Below, piece by piece: positions 25,001-38,599 of a DNA stretch of 64,000 nt. Position 1 is the first letter of the stretch. Each line of letters begins with the position of its first letter. The notes beneath the pieces were generated by a model. The model saw nothing but the letters and a program-made list of their open reading frames with translations. It had not been told where the DNA came from and did not search any database. Where the stretch lies: assembly GCA_019925105.1 (NCBI GenBank), contig JAHGAU010000023.1, forward strand, positions 744,001 to 808,000, given 5' to 3'. The position numbers were made by a program, and so were the translations under genes. This DNA is from Niebla homalea (taxonomy: Eukaryota > Ascomycota > Lecanoromycetes > Lecanorales > Ramalinaceae).

Positions 25001-28000
25001 TTACGTTAAAGAAGGTAAAGACAGTAATAATCCGCCTATTTAATAATAAAAAAAGGAACGCGGCGGTAAAGGTAAACCCGTTATAATTAATAAAAACTTT
25101 TAAGGTAACGATAGAATTGTTAATAAAATAAATTATTACGGTATATAAGCTATAAAGTAAGGATATCTTCCTTAATATAACGTTTTTAAAAACGAAAGAA
25201 AACCTAAAGAAGTTTAAGGTTTAAATTAATAAAGGAGAGTATAAATCGGTTAAGGTTTTAAGGTAATCGTTTACCGTTATAGTAAATAGGATATACTTTT
25301 TACATTTTAAGGAAACCGAGAAAGAAGTTACGTTAAAAAGTATAAAAAAGGAGAATACGGTTCTTTATTTAGGGCTTAAGATCGTTAATTATAAGCTTCC
25401 GCCGGTAATAAAAAGACTTAATTCTTTAAAATGTATAAAGAAATACTTTATTATTATATTAAGCGTAACGTTAATTAAAATATATAATAATATCCTAAAT
25501 AAAGGGATTACTGAAAGGGGATCTTTTAAAATAACTTGGTTATAGGATAGGACGGTTAATATTTATTAATATTTTAAGTATTAAAGCTATAAATATATTA
25601 TTATAAAGTATTTTAATATTACGAAATATACGGTTTACGTTAAAGGTTACGATATTTATAAGTATATAAAGTTAATAATTAAAAGGCTTACGAAGGGTAT
25701 ATTTAAATATACCGTATACGGTAAAAAGGGATACTTAATATAAGATTCTAAATATATAATAAGGGCCAGGGAGATTAAACGTAAAAAGACCCGGATAACC
25801 GCGAAAATCCAACGGTATAATATGTATAAAATTAATTTAATAAATTAATTAAAGGTAGCCTTAAAACGTAAACTTAATTAACCGGATAATAAAGGATAAA
25901 TAACGGTAAAGAAGAAAAAGCTTTTCGCGATCCCGATTTTAAGGGCCGGCCGTTTTATATCTTTAATAGTGGCCGGGAAGGTACCAGGTTAGAAAATACT
26001 TAGCTTTAATAAAAAGTCCGTAATTTAAATAAGTATAGAAAAAAGAGCCTTTATAAAGGTTAATAAATAATATATTAACGTTTTTAAGAGTAATATAGTA
26101 TAACGTCCATAACGAAGGAATTAAAATAATAATACCGATATTTAAGTTTAAAAAAGTTAAGGATATCGATATTATAGTAATATAGGAATTACCGTATAAC
26201 TTATATATATATTTGTTTATTAACCTGGGGAGAAGTTTTATTTAATTTTTAAAAAAATAAAATAACCAGAATATACTTTTTTTATAAATAAGCGGTTTAA
26301 CGTAAATAATTAAGATATTATTTATTATAATAGAAACCTTTATATACTCTATATTATAAAAGAAAAGGACTCGAAGGGCGACCTTAATATTTATAATATA
26401 TATAACCCGTTACCGGTTAATAAAAAAAAACCTTTTATAATACCGCTACTTAAAGAAATCTTAATTACTTTAAATAAATATATATTACTTAAAGACTTTA
26501 ACCTATATTATTATATATAAAATGAAAAAGGGCATATAATAAATTACGTTAAATCGGATAACCTATTAATAATTATTGTTTAAGTTAACCTTTTATTATT
26601 AATATTATAAGAAATTATTACGTAAGAAAGTTATAAATTTAAAACGACGATTAATCTAGTTTTTAATACGGAAGGGGTTACCGGTGTAGTTATAATATAT
26701 AAATTATAAAAGGACTTAAAATATAACTTAAATTATATACCGATATAAATAACCTTAGATTAAACCGTTAATATAACTTTATTATTACCGGTAAGGAGGA
26801 CGTAAAAAACGGTTAAGGAAGCAGAGGTTTATATAAAAGCGGAGGAGATAATAGTATAGTTCGCGGACCTCCTTTAATTAAATAATAAAGACCGGATCGA
26901 TTTCTTTATAAAACGAATAATAAAAATATTAAACGAGATAATTAATAAAATTATCTTAATAATAAAACTTTCTTAAAAAGTTAAAATCTATTAAAATAAA
27001 AAGTATATAACCGCGATTATAAAAGTGAAAAAACTAATTAAGTAAACTTTTAAATATAAGAATTAAAAAATACTTAATTAATTAAGGGTTACTTAAGAAG
27101 AAAAAGAGAAAACTATTAAGAAAATTAAGTAAATATACTTTTAATTTACGGTATATAACTTAACGGTTTTACCTTATAATATTTAGAAGTTAATAAAGTA
27201 TAATAGAAAATAAAATAGGAAATTAAAGTTTATCCTTAAATTCCCGCCCCTTAAGAGACCCGATAATATATTAATTAATACCTTTAACGGGAAGATTAAA
27301 GCTTTTAAAAGAGCATTTTTCCTTTTTCCGTTAAAAGTTAACCTAAATAATATCGACGGCGTTACGTACTTTAACCCCGTATTAATAAATAAGGTAATAA
27401 TATAAAATATAATAACCAAAGCGATTAATAAATTAAAGAAGGATAAAGCCCCGGGACCGAATAAGATTCTTAATAGATTCTTAATAATAATAGTTTTATT
27501 ATTTAAAAAAGTTTTTATTTACTTCTTTTAAGTATACCTCGATGTCAGCTATTATTTACGTAAGTTTAAGAAGGTAAAGACGATTATCCTTAAAAAGCTT
27601 ATTAAACCGGATTATTTTAAGGTAAAGTCTTATAGATTTATTATACTCTTATATACGTTAAGGAAAGCCTTAAAGACAGTAATAACGAAAATCCTTAATA
27701 ACTATATAAAGAACTACGGACTTTTCCCCGATTAATAAATAGGAATAAAAAAAGGTAAATTAATAGAAATAACCCTTAAAAAACTAATTAACGGCGTATA
27801 TATAATATAAGGTTACGGGAAGAAGTATATTATAAGTCTTCTTTCTTTTAATATTATAAGTACCTTTAATAAAATAAACTATTAAAGGTTGCTATATAAC
27901 TTAAGGAAGAAAAGGATATTACCCTTCTTAATTAAGTAAATAAAGAATTTCTTAAGTAACCGAGTTATATTAATTAACTTAAAATAAAAAATAAACTTAA

Positions 28001-31000
28001 TAAAGCCCGCTATAATAAGGATAAAGATTATAAAATTCCTTAAGGATCGCCTATTTCTTTTATACTATTCCTATTCTTTAACGGTCCTTTAATTAAAAAA
28101 CTCGTTAAATTAAAATAGAAAATTTAAGTTAAAAACTTTATTAACAACGTTTACCTTTTAATTTATAGTATTTTTATACGGATGAATTATCTGGAATTAA
28201 AATAGGCTTATAAAGTTTATCTTTAATAAGTAAGAACTTATGGGGCTTAATTTATACCGTATAAGTATAAGCTTATCTATATAATTAAAAGCCCGAGGCT
28301 ATATAATATAATAGCTATAATAAACTTAAGTAAAGTTATAATAAAGCCGGATATTAATATTAAAGTCTTTAATCTTTAAGTAAATAAAAAGTTTAATTAA
28401 AAGGACTATATAAGAAAAATCTAAAAGAAGATAACTTCATAGGAAAAGGGCTTTACCTATCTCGCCGTATCGATATAAAGAGTTACGTTATAGAAGGCCC
28501 GGACTATTTATTAAGCTATAATAAAGCCAGCTATAATATACGTTACGGTTATCTGGTATATACTTAAGGGTACTCCGGGACACAAGAAAAAGCCTATTTA
28601 GATATTATAGAAAGTCCAGAATCGGTATTTAAGAGTAATTAGCGGTATTTATAAAGTAACCTTAATCCCGGTATTAAAGTCTAAGGTTTTTATACCGCCG
28701 ATCGAGGTCTTATTAAATTAAATAGTTACTTAAGTAAAACTAAAGAAATATATATATTTAATTACGATAGTAAGAAACGGGCGGATCCGTTAGACTCTTA
28801 ATAAGTTTAAAGTTAAAAAGAATAAACTAAAGATACTTATCTTTTTTCTTATTAAAATAAAGTAAAAATAAGTTAAAAAGGAAATTAATTTTACCGGTAT
28901 CCCAGAAACTAGCTTAAGCGAATATAAACTCCCGCCAAACGTAAAAAAAACTAAGACTAAAAGGATTTAAAGAGCGAAGGCTATAATAATTATTTTATAG
29001 GTTATAATAAAGTAAACTAAGCGTTAACGGAAATATAGGGACTTTATACCTTAAGGTTATCGTTATTTAACTCTTAATAATAAAAAGATTATTAATAAGT
29101 ATCTCCGCCGTTATAATATTATAAGGAAGAATAATAACGTATTAACGATTTAACTCCGGACGGGTAAAAACGGGTTAACTTACTTCCTATTTATTATATA
29201 TACCGGGGTTAAATAAACGCCGGATATAAATACGGATAAAAAAAGCAGGATATTATATACGTCCTTATTTCTTATCCCTTATTTACGGAGGTTAAGTTAA
29301 GATTCATTATAAAAGTTAATATTTATAATTACCGTTAAATATTATTTACGAAATGAAATATCCGGATAACTATTAAATTTATAATATTTACCGGACTATT
29401 ATTATAGTTTAACTTCGCTATAAAGATAAATGAAGTTACCGAAAACCTTACGGAAAAGGCCCGTTATTAATTAAGGAAAAAAAAGAGGAGCGGAAACCGG
29501 TTACATTAATTATATAAACCGGAAAGCATCTTTTATAACTATAAAAATATAATAATAAATGCTTATTAAAAGTCCCTAAAGGAGTTAACGGCAATAATAA
29601 TATAAGAAAAATATATAATAAGCGCGTAAGTATTAATAAGGATATTTAAAGGTATTATATAAGGTTAAAATAATATAGATATATAAAGAAGCGGAAGAGT
29701 AATAAGTTTAAGGATAACCTTTATAAGGATATAATCGTGGTATTACGGATTTTCTTGGGGGAGTTAGAATATAGGAAATATACGAATAAATTATTACTCT
29801 TTAAATGGCCGTTAACATCCTCTACCTTAAGGGATAAAGGGTAGAAACCTGGTAGACGCCGGTTTTTGCCCTAACGTTATAAGTATCAGGTTTTGCGGTT
29901 ATTAATAAGGTTAAAGGGCCGCGTATTAAGGAACGCCGGAATTAGCTTAGCTAGACCCGTAGTATAAATCAATCAATCAATCAATCAATATTTCTTTATA
30001 AATAAGCGGTTTAATATGAATAATTAAGATATTATTTATTACGGTAAAAACCTTTATATATTCCGTATTATGAAGGAAAAAGACTTAAAGAGCAACCTTA
30101 ATATTTATAACGCGTATAACCCGTTATTAGCTAATAAAAAAGGATTATTTATAATACCGTTATTTAAAAAGGTCTTAATTACTTTAAATAAATATATATT
30201 ACTTAAAGATTTTAATTTATATTATTATATATAGAATAAAGAAAAGCGTATAATAAATTATATTAAATTAAATGATTTATTAATAGTTACCGTTTAAGTT
30301 AATTTCTTATTATTAATATTATAAAGGATTATTATATAAGAAAGTTATAAATTTAAAATAACGATTAATTTAATTTTTAATATAAAAAAGGTTGCCGGCG
30401 TAATTATAATATATAAGCTATAAAAAAATTTAAAATATAATTTAAATTATATATTAATATAAATAACTTTAAATTAAACCGTTAATACAACCTTATTATT
30501 ACCAGTAAAAAAAACATAAAAAACGGTTAAAATAATAAAAATTTATAAGAAAGTAAAGGAAATAATAATATAATTTATAAATTTCCTTTAATTAAATAAT
30601 AGAAACCGGATTGATTTTTTTATAAAATAAATAATAAAAGTATTAAATAAAATAATTAATAAAATAATCTTAATAACGAAGCCCTTTTAAAGAGCTAAAA
30701 TTTATCAAAATAAAAAATATAGAATTATAATTATAAAAACGAAAAAGCTAATAAAATAAACTTTTAAATATAAAAATTAAAAAATACTTAATTAATTAAG
30801 GGCTACTTAAAAAAAAAAGGAAAAAATTATTAAGAAAATTAAATAAATATACTTTTAATTTACGGTATATAATTTAACGGTCTTATTTTATAGTATTTAA
30901 AAGTTAATAAAGTATAATAAGGAATAAAGTAAGAAATTAAAGTTTATCCTTAAATTCCCGTCCTTTAAGAGACTTAATAATATATTAATTAATACTTTTA

Positions 31001-33680
31001 ATGGTAAAATTAAAACCCTTAAAAAAGTATTTTTCCCCCCTTTATTAAAAGTTAACTTAAACGATATTAACGGCGCTATATACCCCGACCCTATATTAAT
31101 AAATAAGGTAATAATATAAAATATAATAATTAAAGCGATTAATAAATTAAAAAAAAATAAAACCTTAAGACCGAATAAAATCCTTAATAGATTCCTATTA
31201 ATAATAATATTATTATTTAAAAGGGTTTTTATTTATTTTTTTTAAGTATATTTTAACGTCAGTTATTACTTACGTAAATTTAAAAAAATAAAGACGATTA
31301 TCCTTAAAAAACTTATTAAATTAGATTACTTTAAGGTAAAATCTTATAAATTTATTATATTTTTTTATACGTTAAAGAAAACCTTAAAAACGGTAATAAT
31401 GAAAATCCTTAATAATTATATAAAAAATTATAGACTTCTCCCTAATTAATAAATAAAAATAAAAAGAAATTAATTAATAAAAATAGGTTTTAAAGGATTA
31501 ATTAACGGTATATATACGGTATAAGGTTATAAGAAAAAACATATTATAAATCTTTTTTCTTTTAATATTATAAATATTTTTAATAAAATAAATTATTAAA
31601 AATTATTATATAACTTAAAGAAAAAAAAAATATTATTTTTCTTAATTAAATAAATAAAAAGTTTCTTAAGCAATTAAATTATATTAATTAACTTAATATA
31701 AAAAATAAGCCGGATAAAATCCGTTATAACGGGGATTCCTTAAAGATTTTTTTTTTATAATATTTTTATTCTTTAACGGTTTATTAATTAAGAAGCTCGT
31801 TAAGTTAAAATAAAAAGTTTAAGTTAAAAACTTTATTAATAACGTTTATTTTTTAACTTATAATATTTTTATATATATAAATTATTTAAAATTAAAATAA
31901 GCTTATAAAGTTTATCTTTAATAAGTAAAAACTTATAAAACTTAATTTACGTTATATAAATATGAATTTATTTATATAATTAAAAGCTTAAAGTTATATA
32001 ATATAATAATTATAATAAATTTAAATAAAATTATAATAAAACCGGATATTAATATTAAAGTCTTTAATCTTTAAGTAAATAAGAAACTTAATTAAAAAGA
32101 TTATATAAGAAAAATTTAAAAGAAAATAACTTTATAGGAAAAAGACTTTACTTATTTTATTATATCGATATAAAAAGTTACGTTATAAAAGGCCCGGATT
32201 ATTTATTAAGCCGTAATAAAGTTAATTATAATATATATTATAATTATTTAATATATATTTAAAAATACTCCGGGATATAAAAAAGAACTTATTTAAATAT
32301 TATAAAAAGTCTAAAACCGGTATTTAAGAATAATTAACGGTATTTATAAAGTAACTTTTATCCCGGTATTAAAGTTTAAGGTCTTTATACCATTAATTAA
32401 AGTTTTATTAAATAAAATAATCGTTTAAATAAAATTAAAAAGATATATATACTTAATTACGATAATAAGAAACGGGTAGATCTATTAAAATCTTAATAAG
32501 CCTTAAATTAAAAGGAATAAATTAAAGATATTTATCCTTTTTTTTATTAAAATAAAATAGGAATAAATTAAAAAAAAGTTAATTTTACTAATATCCCAGA
32601 GGTTAATTTAAACGTATATAAACTCCCGTTAAACGTAAAAAAGACTAAAATTAAAGGGATTTAAAGAATAAAAATTATAATAATTACTTTATAAATTACG
32701 ATAAAATAAATTAAGCGTTAATAAAAATATATAAACTTTATATTTTAAGGTTGTTATTACTTAACCTTTAATAATAAAAAGATTATTAATAAGTATTTCC
32801 GTTATTATAATATTATAAAAAAAGTAATAATATATTAATAATTTAACTCCGGATAAATAAAAACGGTTTAACTTACTTCTTATTTATTATATATACCGGA
32901 AATCGGATAAACGCCGGATATAAATATAAATAAAGAAAATAAAACGTTATATATATCCTTATTTCTTATCTTTTATTTATAGAAATTAAATTAAGATTTA
33001 TCGTAAAAGTTAATATTTATAATTACCGTTAAATATTATTTATAAAATAAGGTATCCGGATAATTATTAAATTTATAATATTTACCGGATTATTATTATA
33101 ATTTAATTTTATTATAAAGATAAATAAAATTATTAAAAATTTTACGGAAAAGGCCCGTTACCGGTTAAGGAAAAAAAAAAGAAGCAGAAATTAATTATAT
33201 TAATTATATAAACCGGAAAATATTTTTTATAATTATAAAAATATAATAATAAACGTTTATTAAAAGTCTTTAAAAGAATTAATAGTAATAATAATATAAA
33301 AAAAATATATATTAAACGTATAAATATCAATAAAAATATTTAAAAACGTTACGTAAAGTTAAAATAATATAAATATATAAAGGAACGGAAGAATAATAAA
33401 TTTAAAAATAATTTTTATAAAGATATAATCGTAATATTATAGATTTTCTTAAGGGAGTTAAAATATAAGAAATATATAAATAAATTATTATTCTTTAAAT
33501 AACCGTTAATATCCTTTACCTTAAGGGATCAAGGGTAAAGGCCTGGTAAACGCCGGTTTTTACCTTAACGTTATAAATATTAAATTTTTATAATTATTAA
33601 TAAAGCTAAAAGGCCGCGTATTAAGGAACGCCGGAATTAGCTTAGTTAGATCCCTAATATAAATCAATCAATCAATCAAT
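22047..33680 (+). mobile_element. LINE E, full-length, split by LINE F
   Basis: It starts with a short leader (GAAAAAGGAGG) and ATGGCGACGAAC at 22058, and ends in AATCAATCAAT at 33680. It is flanked by a target duplication ATTTAATAAGT (22036-22046 and 33681-33691, possibly two bases longer), which joins LINE B across the gap. LINE F is inserted at 24175-29989, so E itself is about 5.8 kb and covers ORF1, endonuclease, reverse transcriptase and the C-terminal domain. E is much more RIP-mutated than F, as expected for the older element. No frame survives. Confidence 0.9.
24175..29989 (+). mobile_element. LINE F, full-length Tad1/I-like, least mutated copy
   Basis: A complete 5.8-kb non-LTR retrotransposon with leader GAAAAA, ATG at 24181 and tail AATCAATCAAT, flanked by ATTTCTTTATA (24164-24174 and 29990-30000). 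ORF1 begins MATNEGTPEVQNDAYTHSSG; its C-terminal part (about 25705-25758) has the spacing of a CCHC knuckle with Cys and His turned to Tyr. ORF2 shows an endonuclease motif LLKDFNLYHYIWN (about 26485-26523), reverse transcriptase KDKAPGPNKIL (about 27438-27470), KPDYFKVKSYR (about 27604) and the FVDD box read as FINN (28137-28148). A GKNGLTYFL segment near 29170 fits the C-terminal domain of Tad-like ORF2. Stops and catalytic losses are RIP-type. It is the best template for naming the family. Confidence 0.92.
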
Positions 33681-34647
33681 ATTTAATAAGTTATTTAATT
33701 GACATTTTTACTTTTATAATTATTATTATATACTTTTCGTTTCAATAAATCTTAATTCTTTAAGACGGTTTTATTATTAAGATTATTACGTTAATAATTT
33801 TTTTTCATATTCTTTAAATTTACTTTTTAAAAAGTTAATTTAGTCTTTATTATTTAACCGGGGAAGCTTAATTAACCGCATTACCGCCTTTTTATTTTTT
33901 ATATATACCTCCGCTTCTTCGATAATTTTTTATATATTTTTTTATTAATATTAACGGCGTTATATTAACCAATTAATTTAAGGTTATTTATATTAATATC
34001 TAATTTAAGCTATATTTTAAGTCTTTTTAAGGTTTACACGTTAATATTATATTAATAATCTCCTCCGTATTAAACGTTAAATTAACTATTATTTTAAATT
34101 CTGAATTATTTTACGTTATAATACCTCAAGGTATTAATAATAAAAGATTAAATGTCGTACTAATTATTAATTAATTATTAATAGCTTTTTTAACTTAATA
34201 TTAATTAATTATATAACCCTCTTTATTCTATATATTATAATAAAAGTTAAAGTCTTTTAATATAATATGTTCTTTAAGTATAAATACTACCTTTTTAAGT
34301 AACGGTATTATAAAAAACTTTATTCTATTAAACAACGGCGGATTATATACGTTATAAATATTTAAGTCGTTTTTTAAAAATTTTTTTACGTAATCCGGAG
34401 CGTATATAAATTTCCGTTATAATAACTTACGTTTTAATTATTAATATTTAACCTTTTATTTATAAAGAAGTACGTTTAGGTCATCTTGTTTTTTTTTAAT
34501 ATTAAATATAACTTTTTACCCGGATTAATCGAAAAAAATATGTATTAACTATATAATAATTCTTATATTATTATAATATTAACGTCCTTTATTTCCTTAA
34601 ACCCAAATATCGGTAATATTACCTTAATTATTTTACTTGATACGTTA

Positions 34648-35187
34648 TATCAGCAAATCTGCGACCTGCTTATAACGAGTAGCTTAAAAAAAAGTAATTT
34701 ATTCACTTAGACCGCTCGTAAGTCACTTACGAGCATCCAAGAAACTTACGAGCGCTCTGAGCGGTCCCGAGCGGGTAAAAAAAAGGTTAAAAATAAAAAC
34801 GTTTAAAACAGTAAAATAACGGTTTTTATTTTTTATAAAATTTTTTATGAAGCTTTCTTGGCGCTCGGGTATAGCCGTAACCCAAGGATAAGCCGTAATA
34901 TTCAACCTTTTTTTAAAATTAATTATAGATTCGGTTATCTTAGCTAAAAGTTAGCCTAGGAATTAATGGTATTTAATATTAAGGGTAAGGGTACTTAAAG
35001 GGGGTAAATAAAAAAAACCGTTAAGTTAAAAAAAATTATAAAACTCACGAGAATCCAAGAAACTTATGAGTAAGCCGGATACTTACGAGCGCTCCGAGGT
35101 TAAGCGAAAGCGGACATAAGATTTTTATACTCGTTCTACTCGCTTACACTCGGAGTGCTTATATGCTGGTTCATAAATTTGCAGATG
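34648..35187. mobile_element. TA-flanked MITE, 540 bp (Tc1/mariner/pogo type)
   Basis: Imperfect terminal inverted repeats: left TATCAGCAAATCTGCGACC, right (reverse complement) CATCTGCAAATTTATGAACC, continuing into a shared GC.TATAA. It is flanked by TA on both sides (34646-34647 and 35188-35189), and LINE B sequence joins across it when compared with LINE A. Inside, the phrase ATCCAAGAAACTTACGAGCG (34735) recurs in variant form at 35052 and, shortened, in reverse near 34855. It keeps CpA and TpG in many places, so it is less mutated than its host. No transposase frame; the 34905-34723 minus frame is chance. Confidence 0.8.
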
Positions 35188-35490
35188 TATATTATATTAT
35201 TCTTAGAAATATTAATATATTATATATTACCTTACCGAATCCCATAGTCCGGAAAACGTCACGTTAACGTTAAGTTAACGCTTGAAGTTGATAAGGGCCG
35301 TGCTTAGAATGACATGACAAGGGTATATATTGATCGAAAGAATAACTATAAAGAGTAAAAGTATAAATGTCGACCAAAAAGGCCTTTTGTCAACATGCGC
35401 CAAGCCACCTTACCCCTTATGGTTAGTAAATGGGATAAACGACCCGAGTATCTCGCTTATATATTATTACCATAATACTTATAATCCATT

Positions 35491-35628
35491 TGTCAGAAGT
35501 GCAGAAGGCAAAGACCTCGGCTATTACCAAAAGGGGGCTAGCCTACTTCCTGGACTTCTCATAGATAGATATCGCTCAGCACCTTACATAGTACTCAACT
35601 AAGCAAGTTACACCCTACCATTTCAACA
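35491..35628 (-). mobile_element. Solo LTR, family L138, with CCATT duplication
   Basis: 138 bp, TGTCAGAAGTGC...ACCATTTCAACA, flanked by a perfect CCATT (35486-35490 and 35629-35633). It is the reverse complement of the LTR at 896-1033. It lies in the presumed gypsy 3' LTR region and is essentially unmutated. A plus-strand open frame at 35330-35602 overlaps it by chance. Confidence 0.9.
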
Positions 35629-38599
35629 CCATTTACCAAGTGTACCACTTAATAACCCTTATAAGCCAGTATACTTATAATATTACCCCCTTTCTTTCCT
35701 AGATATCGACCGTAATATATAAACGTATATTAACCATCGTAAGAACTAAAGAATATAACGGAAGCGATACCGTTATAATTAATAAATGAAAAAAGATATA
35801 AACTTATAAAAACTAAAAGGATTAATATAATATCCGATAAATATACGGGCTATATATTCTTTCTCTTGATAATTTAATATTTAAATCGTCTTTACTTTTA
35901 AAACCAGTTATAAAAGTTTAATTTATATAAGTATTAACGGTAAAATTCAGCGGTTACGTTAACCGCGTACTTAAATTCATTTCTATTAATATTATATTAT
36001 TTAAAATCCAGATTATACCCAGCTTAATTAGCTTTATATTATAAACGTTTATTTAAGAATCGTAAATCCAAGATATTATTTACGGTTTATTCCTTTTAAT
36101 TATTAATAATAATTATATTTATTAAAACGAGTTCTTATTTAAATAATAAGTCTTTTATTATTATCCTTAAAAAAATTAATATAAAATACGTTTTCAATAT
36201 AAGAGCTCTCGGGTAATTTAAGTTTATATAAATATCTCTTTTTATTTATAATCTTGTAGGGATTAATTATTTTATAGTTTAATTTCTTATATAATTTAAT
36301 AATCTTAATATTTTTAATAAATAAATAAACTTAATTATTAATCTTATAAACGATATCCTTTCGGTAATAGTTTACTTAAGTTATTATAGATATAAGCTAC
36401 TTTAAAATTACTTTTTTTATATTTAAATACTTTCTATATATAATTAATAATATCCTTTATAATATAACTTATAAGTCTCTCTTTTATTATAATATAGATA
36501 GTATTATCTAAGGTAAAATTCATTTAAAAATAATAATTATAATTAAAGAAGAAAAATAATATTCCCGTAAAAGTGGATTCTTAATTATTATTAATAAATT
36601 CTATTATGTTAATATAATCCAATTAATTGTCTTATTACTTATTATAATATACTTAAAGTTTAATATTAATATCCTAATTAGCTTATTCGGTTTATCCGTT
36701 TATTTTTAAGATAATAAGCCGTTAAATGTATAGTTTTAATATTTAATCTTTCATAAAAATACTCTTATAAAAATACTTTTATAAAATAAATATAAATTAA
36801 GGTTTTTAATTTAAAACAATTAAGGTAAGAAGACCGCGGTATCTATATACTTTTTATAGGAAAACGTTTATAAGTAGTTTTATTAATGTTCCTTCGTTCT
36901 TATTTAAAATAAATATATAAAGACGATATTTAAGTAATTTATAATAGATCGTAAAAATAACGCTAAATTCCTTAAATTTCAATAATCCGGTAATTAGATC
37001 CATAAATAAGTCTTTTCATTATTAATCCGGTATTAATAATAAATAAAGTAAACTATTCTTTTTATCCCTTAAAGCTTTAATCCGTTTATAAATTTAATAA
37101 TTATAAAGATACCTTTTAACTACAATACGGAGTTAAAGGATATAATAATACCGTTAACTTAACTTTATAATTTATTTAATTTTTAGATAAATAAACGATA
37201 ATTAAAAGTAAATTTCTTTAAGAATTTTAATTATTATATCTATTAATATATAGATTTTATTATAATAATATAGGATTCCGTTTTTATTAAATTATTTACT
37301 AGGATAATCACTATTAACTACTTTAGTCCGGTTTCTCGTATACTCTTCGTTACTAGAATTTATATATTTAATCTTTATAAGGAAATCTTTTTTTAACTTT
37401 TTAATTTTAGGGTTTTTAAGGTTCTTAATAAATTTTAATTATATCCATTTTAATAATAATATTATTTAATATATACATTTCTTACGATTATTATTAATTA
37501 AAATAAGTATTAAGTTTATTATCCTTATTAAAGTGTTTACTTTCAGATTTTTCTTTACGATAATATAAATAATCTTAAATTTATAATTAATAAAAGAATT
37601 TATTTATCTATCGGACTTATTTTCTTATTAACTTTTTCATTTCTATAAGATATTTAAGATTTTAATAAGAATATCTATACTTTTAAGGTTTACCTTATAA
37701 GTTTTAAGCCCGTTAATAACAATTAGAATTTCTTTATCGTAAATCTTATAATTATTTTTTATTAATATAAAATTCTTACTATAGAATATAACGGGATAAA
37801 AAACGTTATTATTATCGTATTAAGAAAGTATCCCTATATTAATATAATTTAAGGATAATTTTTCTTTTCCGATTAAAATATCTTAATATTAATATTAATA
37901 TAATTTTTTTTGTTTATTAAAGCCCGGCTTAATAAGCTTTATTTTGTTTAAATTTGAAACTTTTTTAAGTTAATTAATATCATTGTTTTATAATATATAA
38001 ATTTTTTTTGATAAACCGTTTATAAAAGTTATAGAATCCAATAAAAGATTATATTTACTTTAATATTATAAATTAAGCTTAATTTTATACGGTTTAATCC
38101 TTATATAAGTTTGTCTTAATACCCTTCATAGAAATAATAATATTAAGGAAAGTGGTTTTTTATATATAAAATTCGTATTTATTAAAATTTATTTTAATAA
38201 GTTAATTTTCTATAACTTTAATAATACTTTTTATATATATTTTTAATATTCTTTTAAGGAATTATTATAAATAAGAATATTATTTATATATATTTAAGCG
38301 AATTCATTAAATACTTAAAAAGAATATTATTAATATAATATTATTATATTATAAAACTATTTATTAATCCGAAAGGTATTATTTTATATTTATATATATT
38401 TACATTTATAATAAACGTAATTAAGGACTTATTATTTTATATTAATATTATTAAAGTTTAATATTAAACGTTAAAGTAAATAACGTTAAATGTTAAATGT
38501 TTATAATTTATATATTATTAAAAGTAATAAAATAAATAATATTGTTCAAGTTATTAATACGCCGGTATAAACTTAATAAATATATTTATTAATCATAAG

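Larger units (their letters stand above)
17099..35235 (-). mobile_element. LINE B, 5'-truncated, split by six insertions
   Basis: A minus-strand LINE with its AATC tail at 17099 and the family 3' signature beside it. The LINE sequence itself is only about 3.9 kb and lies in pieces: about 17099-17349, 17496-19762, 20225-20268, 21703-22046, 33681-34647 and 35188-35235. The junctions align cleanly with the uninterrupted LINEs A and C, so each gap is an insertion: solo LTR, hAT MITE, small LTR element, LINE E (with F inside) and TA MITE. It covers the 3' UTR, reverse transcriptase and endonuclease, and ends near 35235 where gypsy-related sequence begins, so ORF1 is missing. Heavily RIP-mutated; non-coding. 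Confidence 0.85.

Noticed and set aside
33142..33330. Minus-strand hydrophobic frames here and at 22786-22598, 27419-27183, 52216-52034 and 54965-54768
   Set aside because: They are antisense to LINE coding regions; AT-rich DNA gives Phe/Ile/Leu/Tyr runs that mimic membrane proteins.
35330..35602. 90-codon plus-strand frame
   Set aside because: It runs across the target duplication and most of a solo LTR, so it cannot be an original gene.
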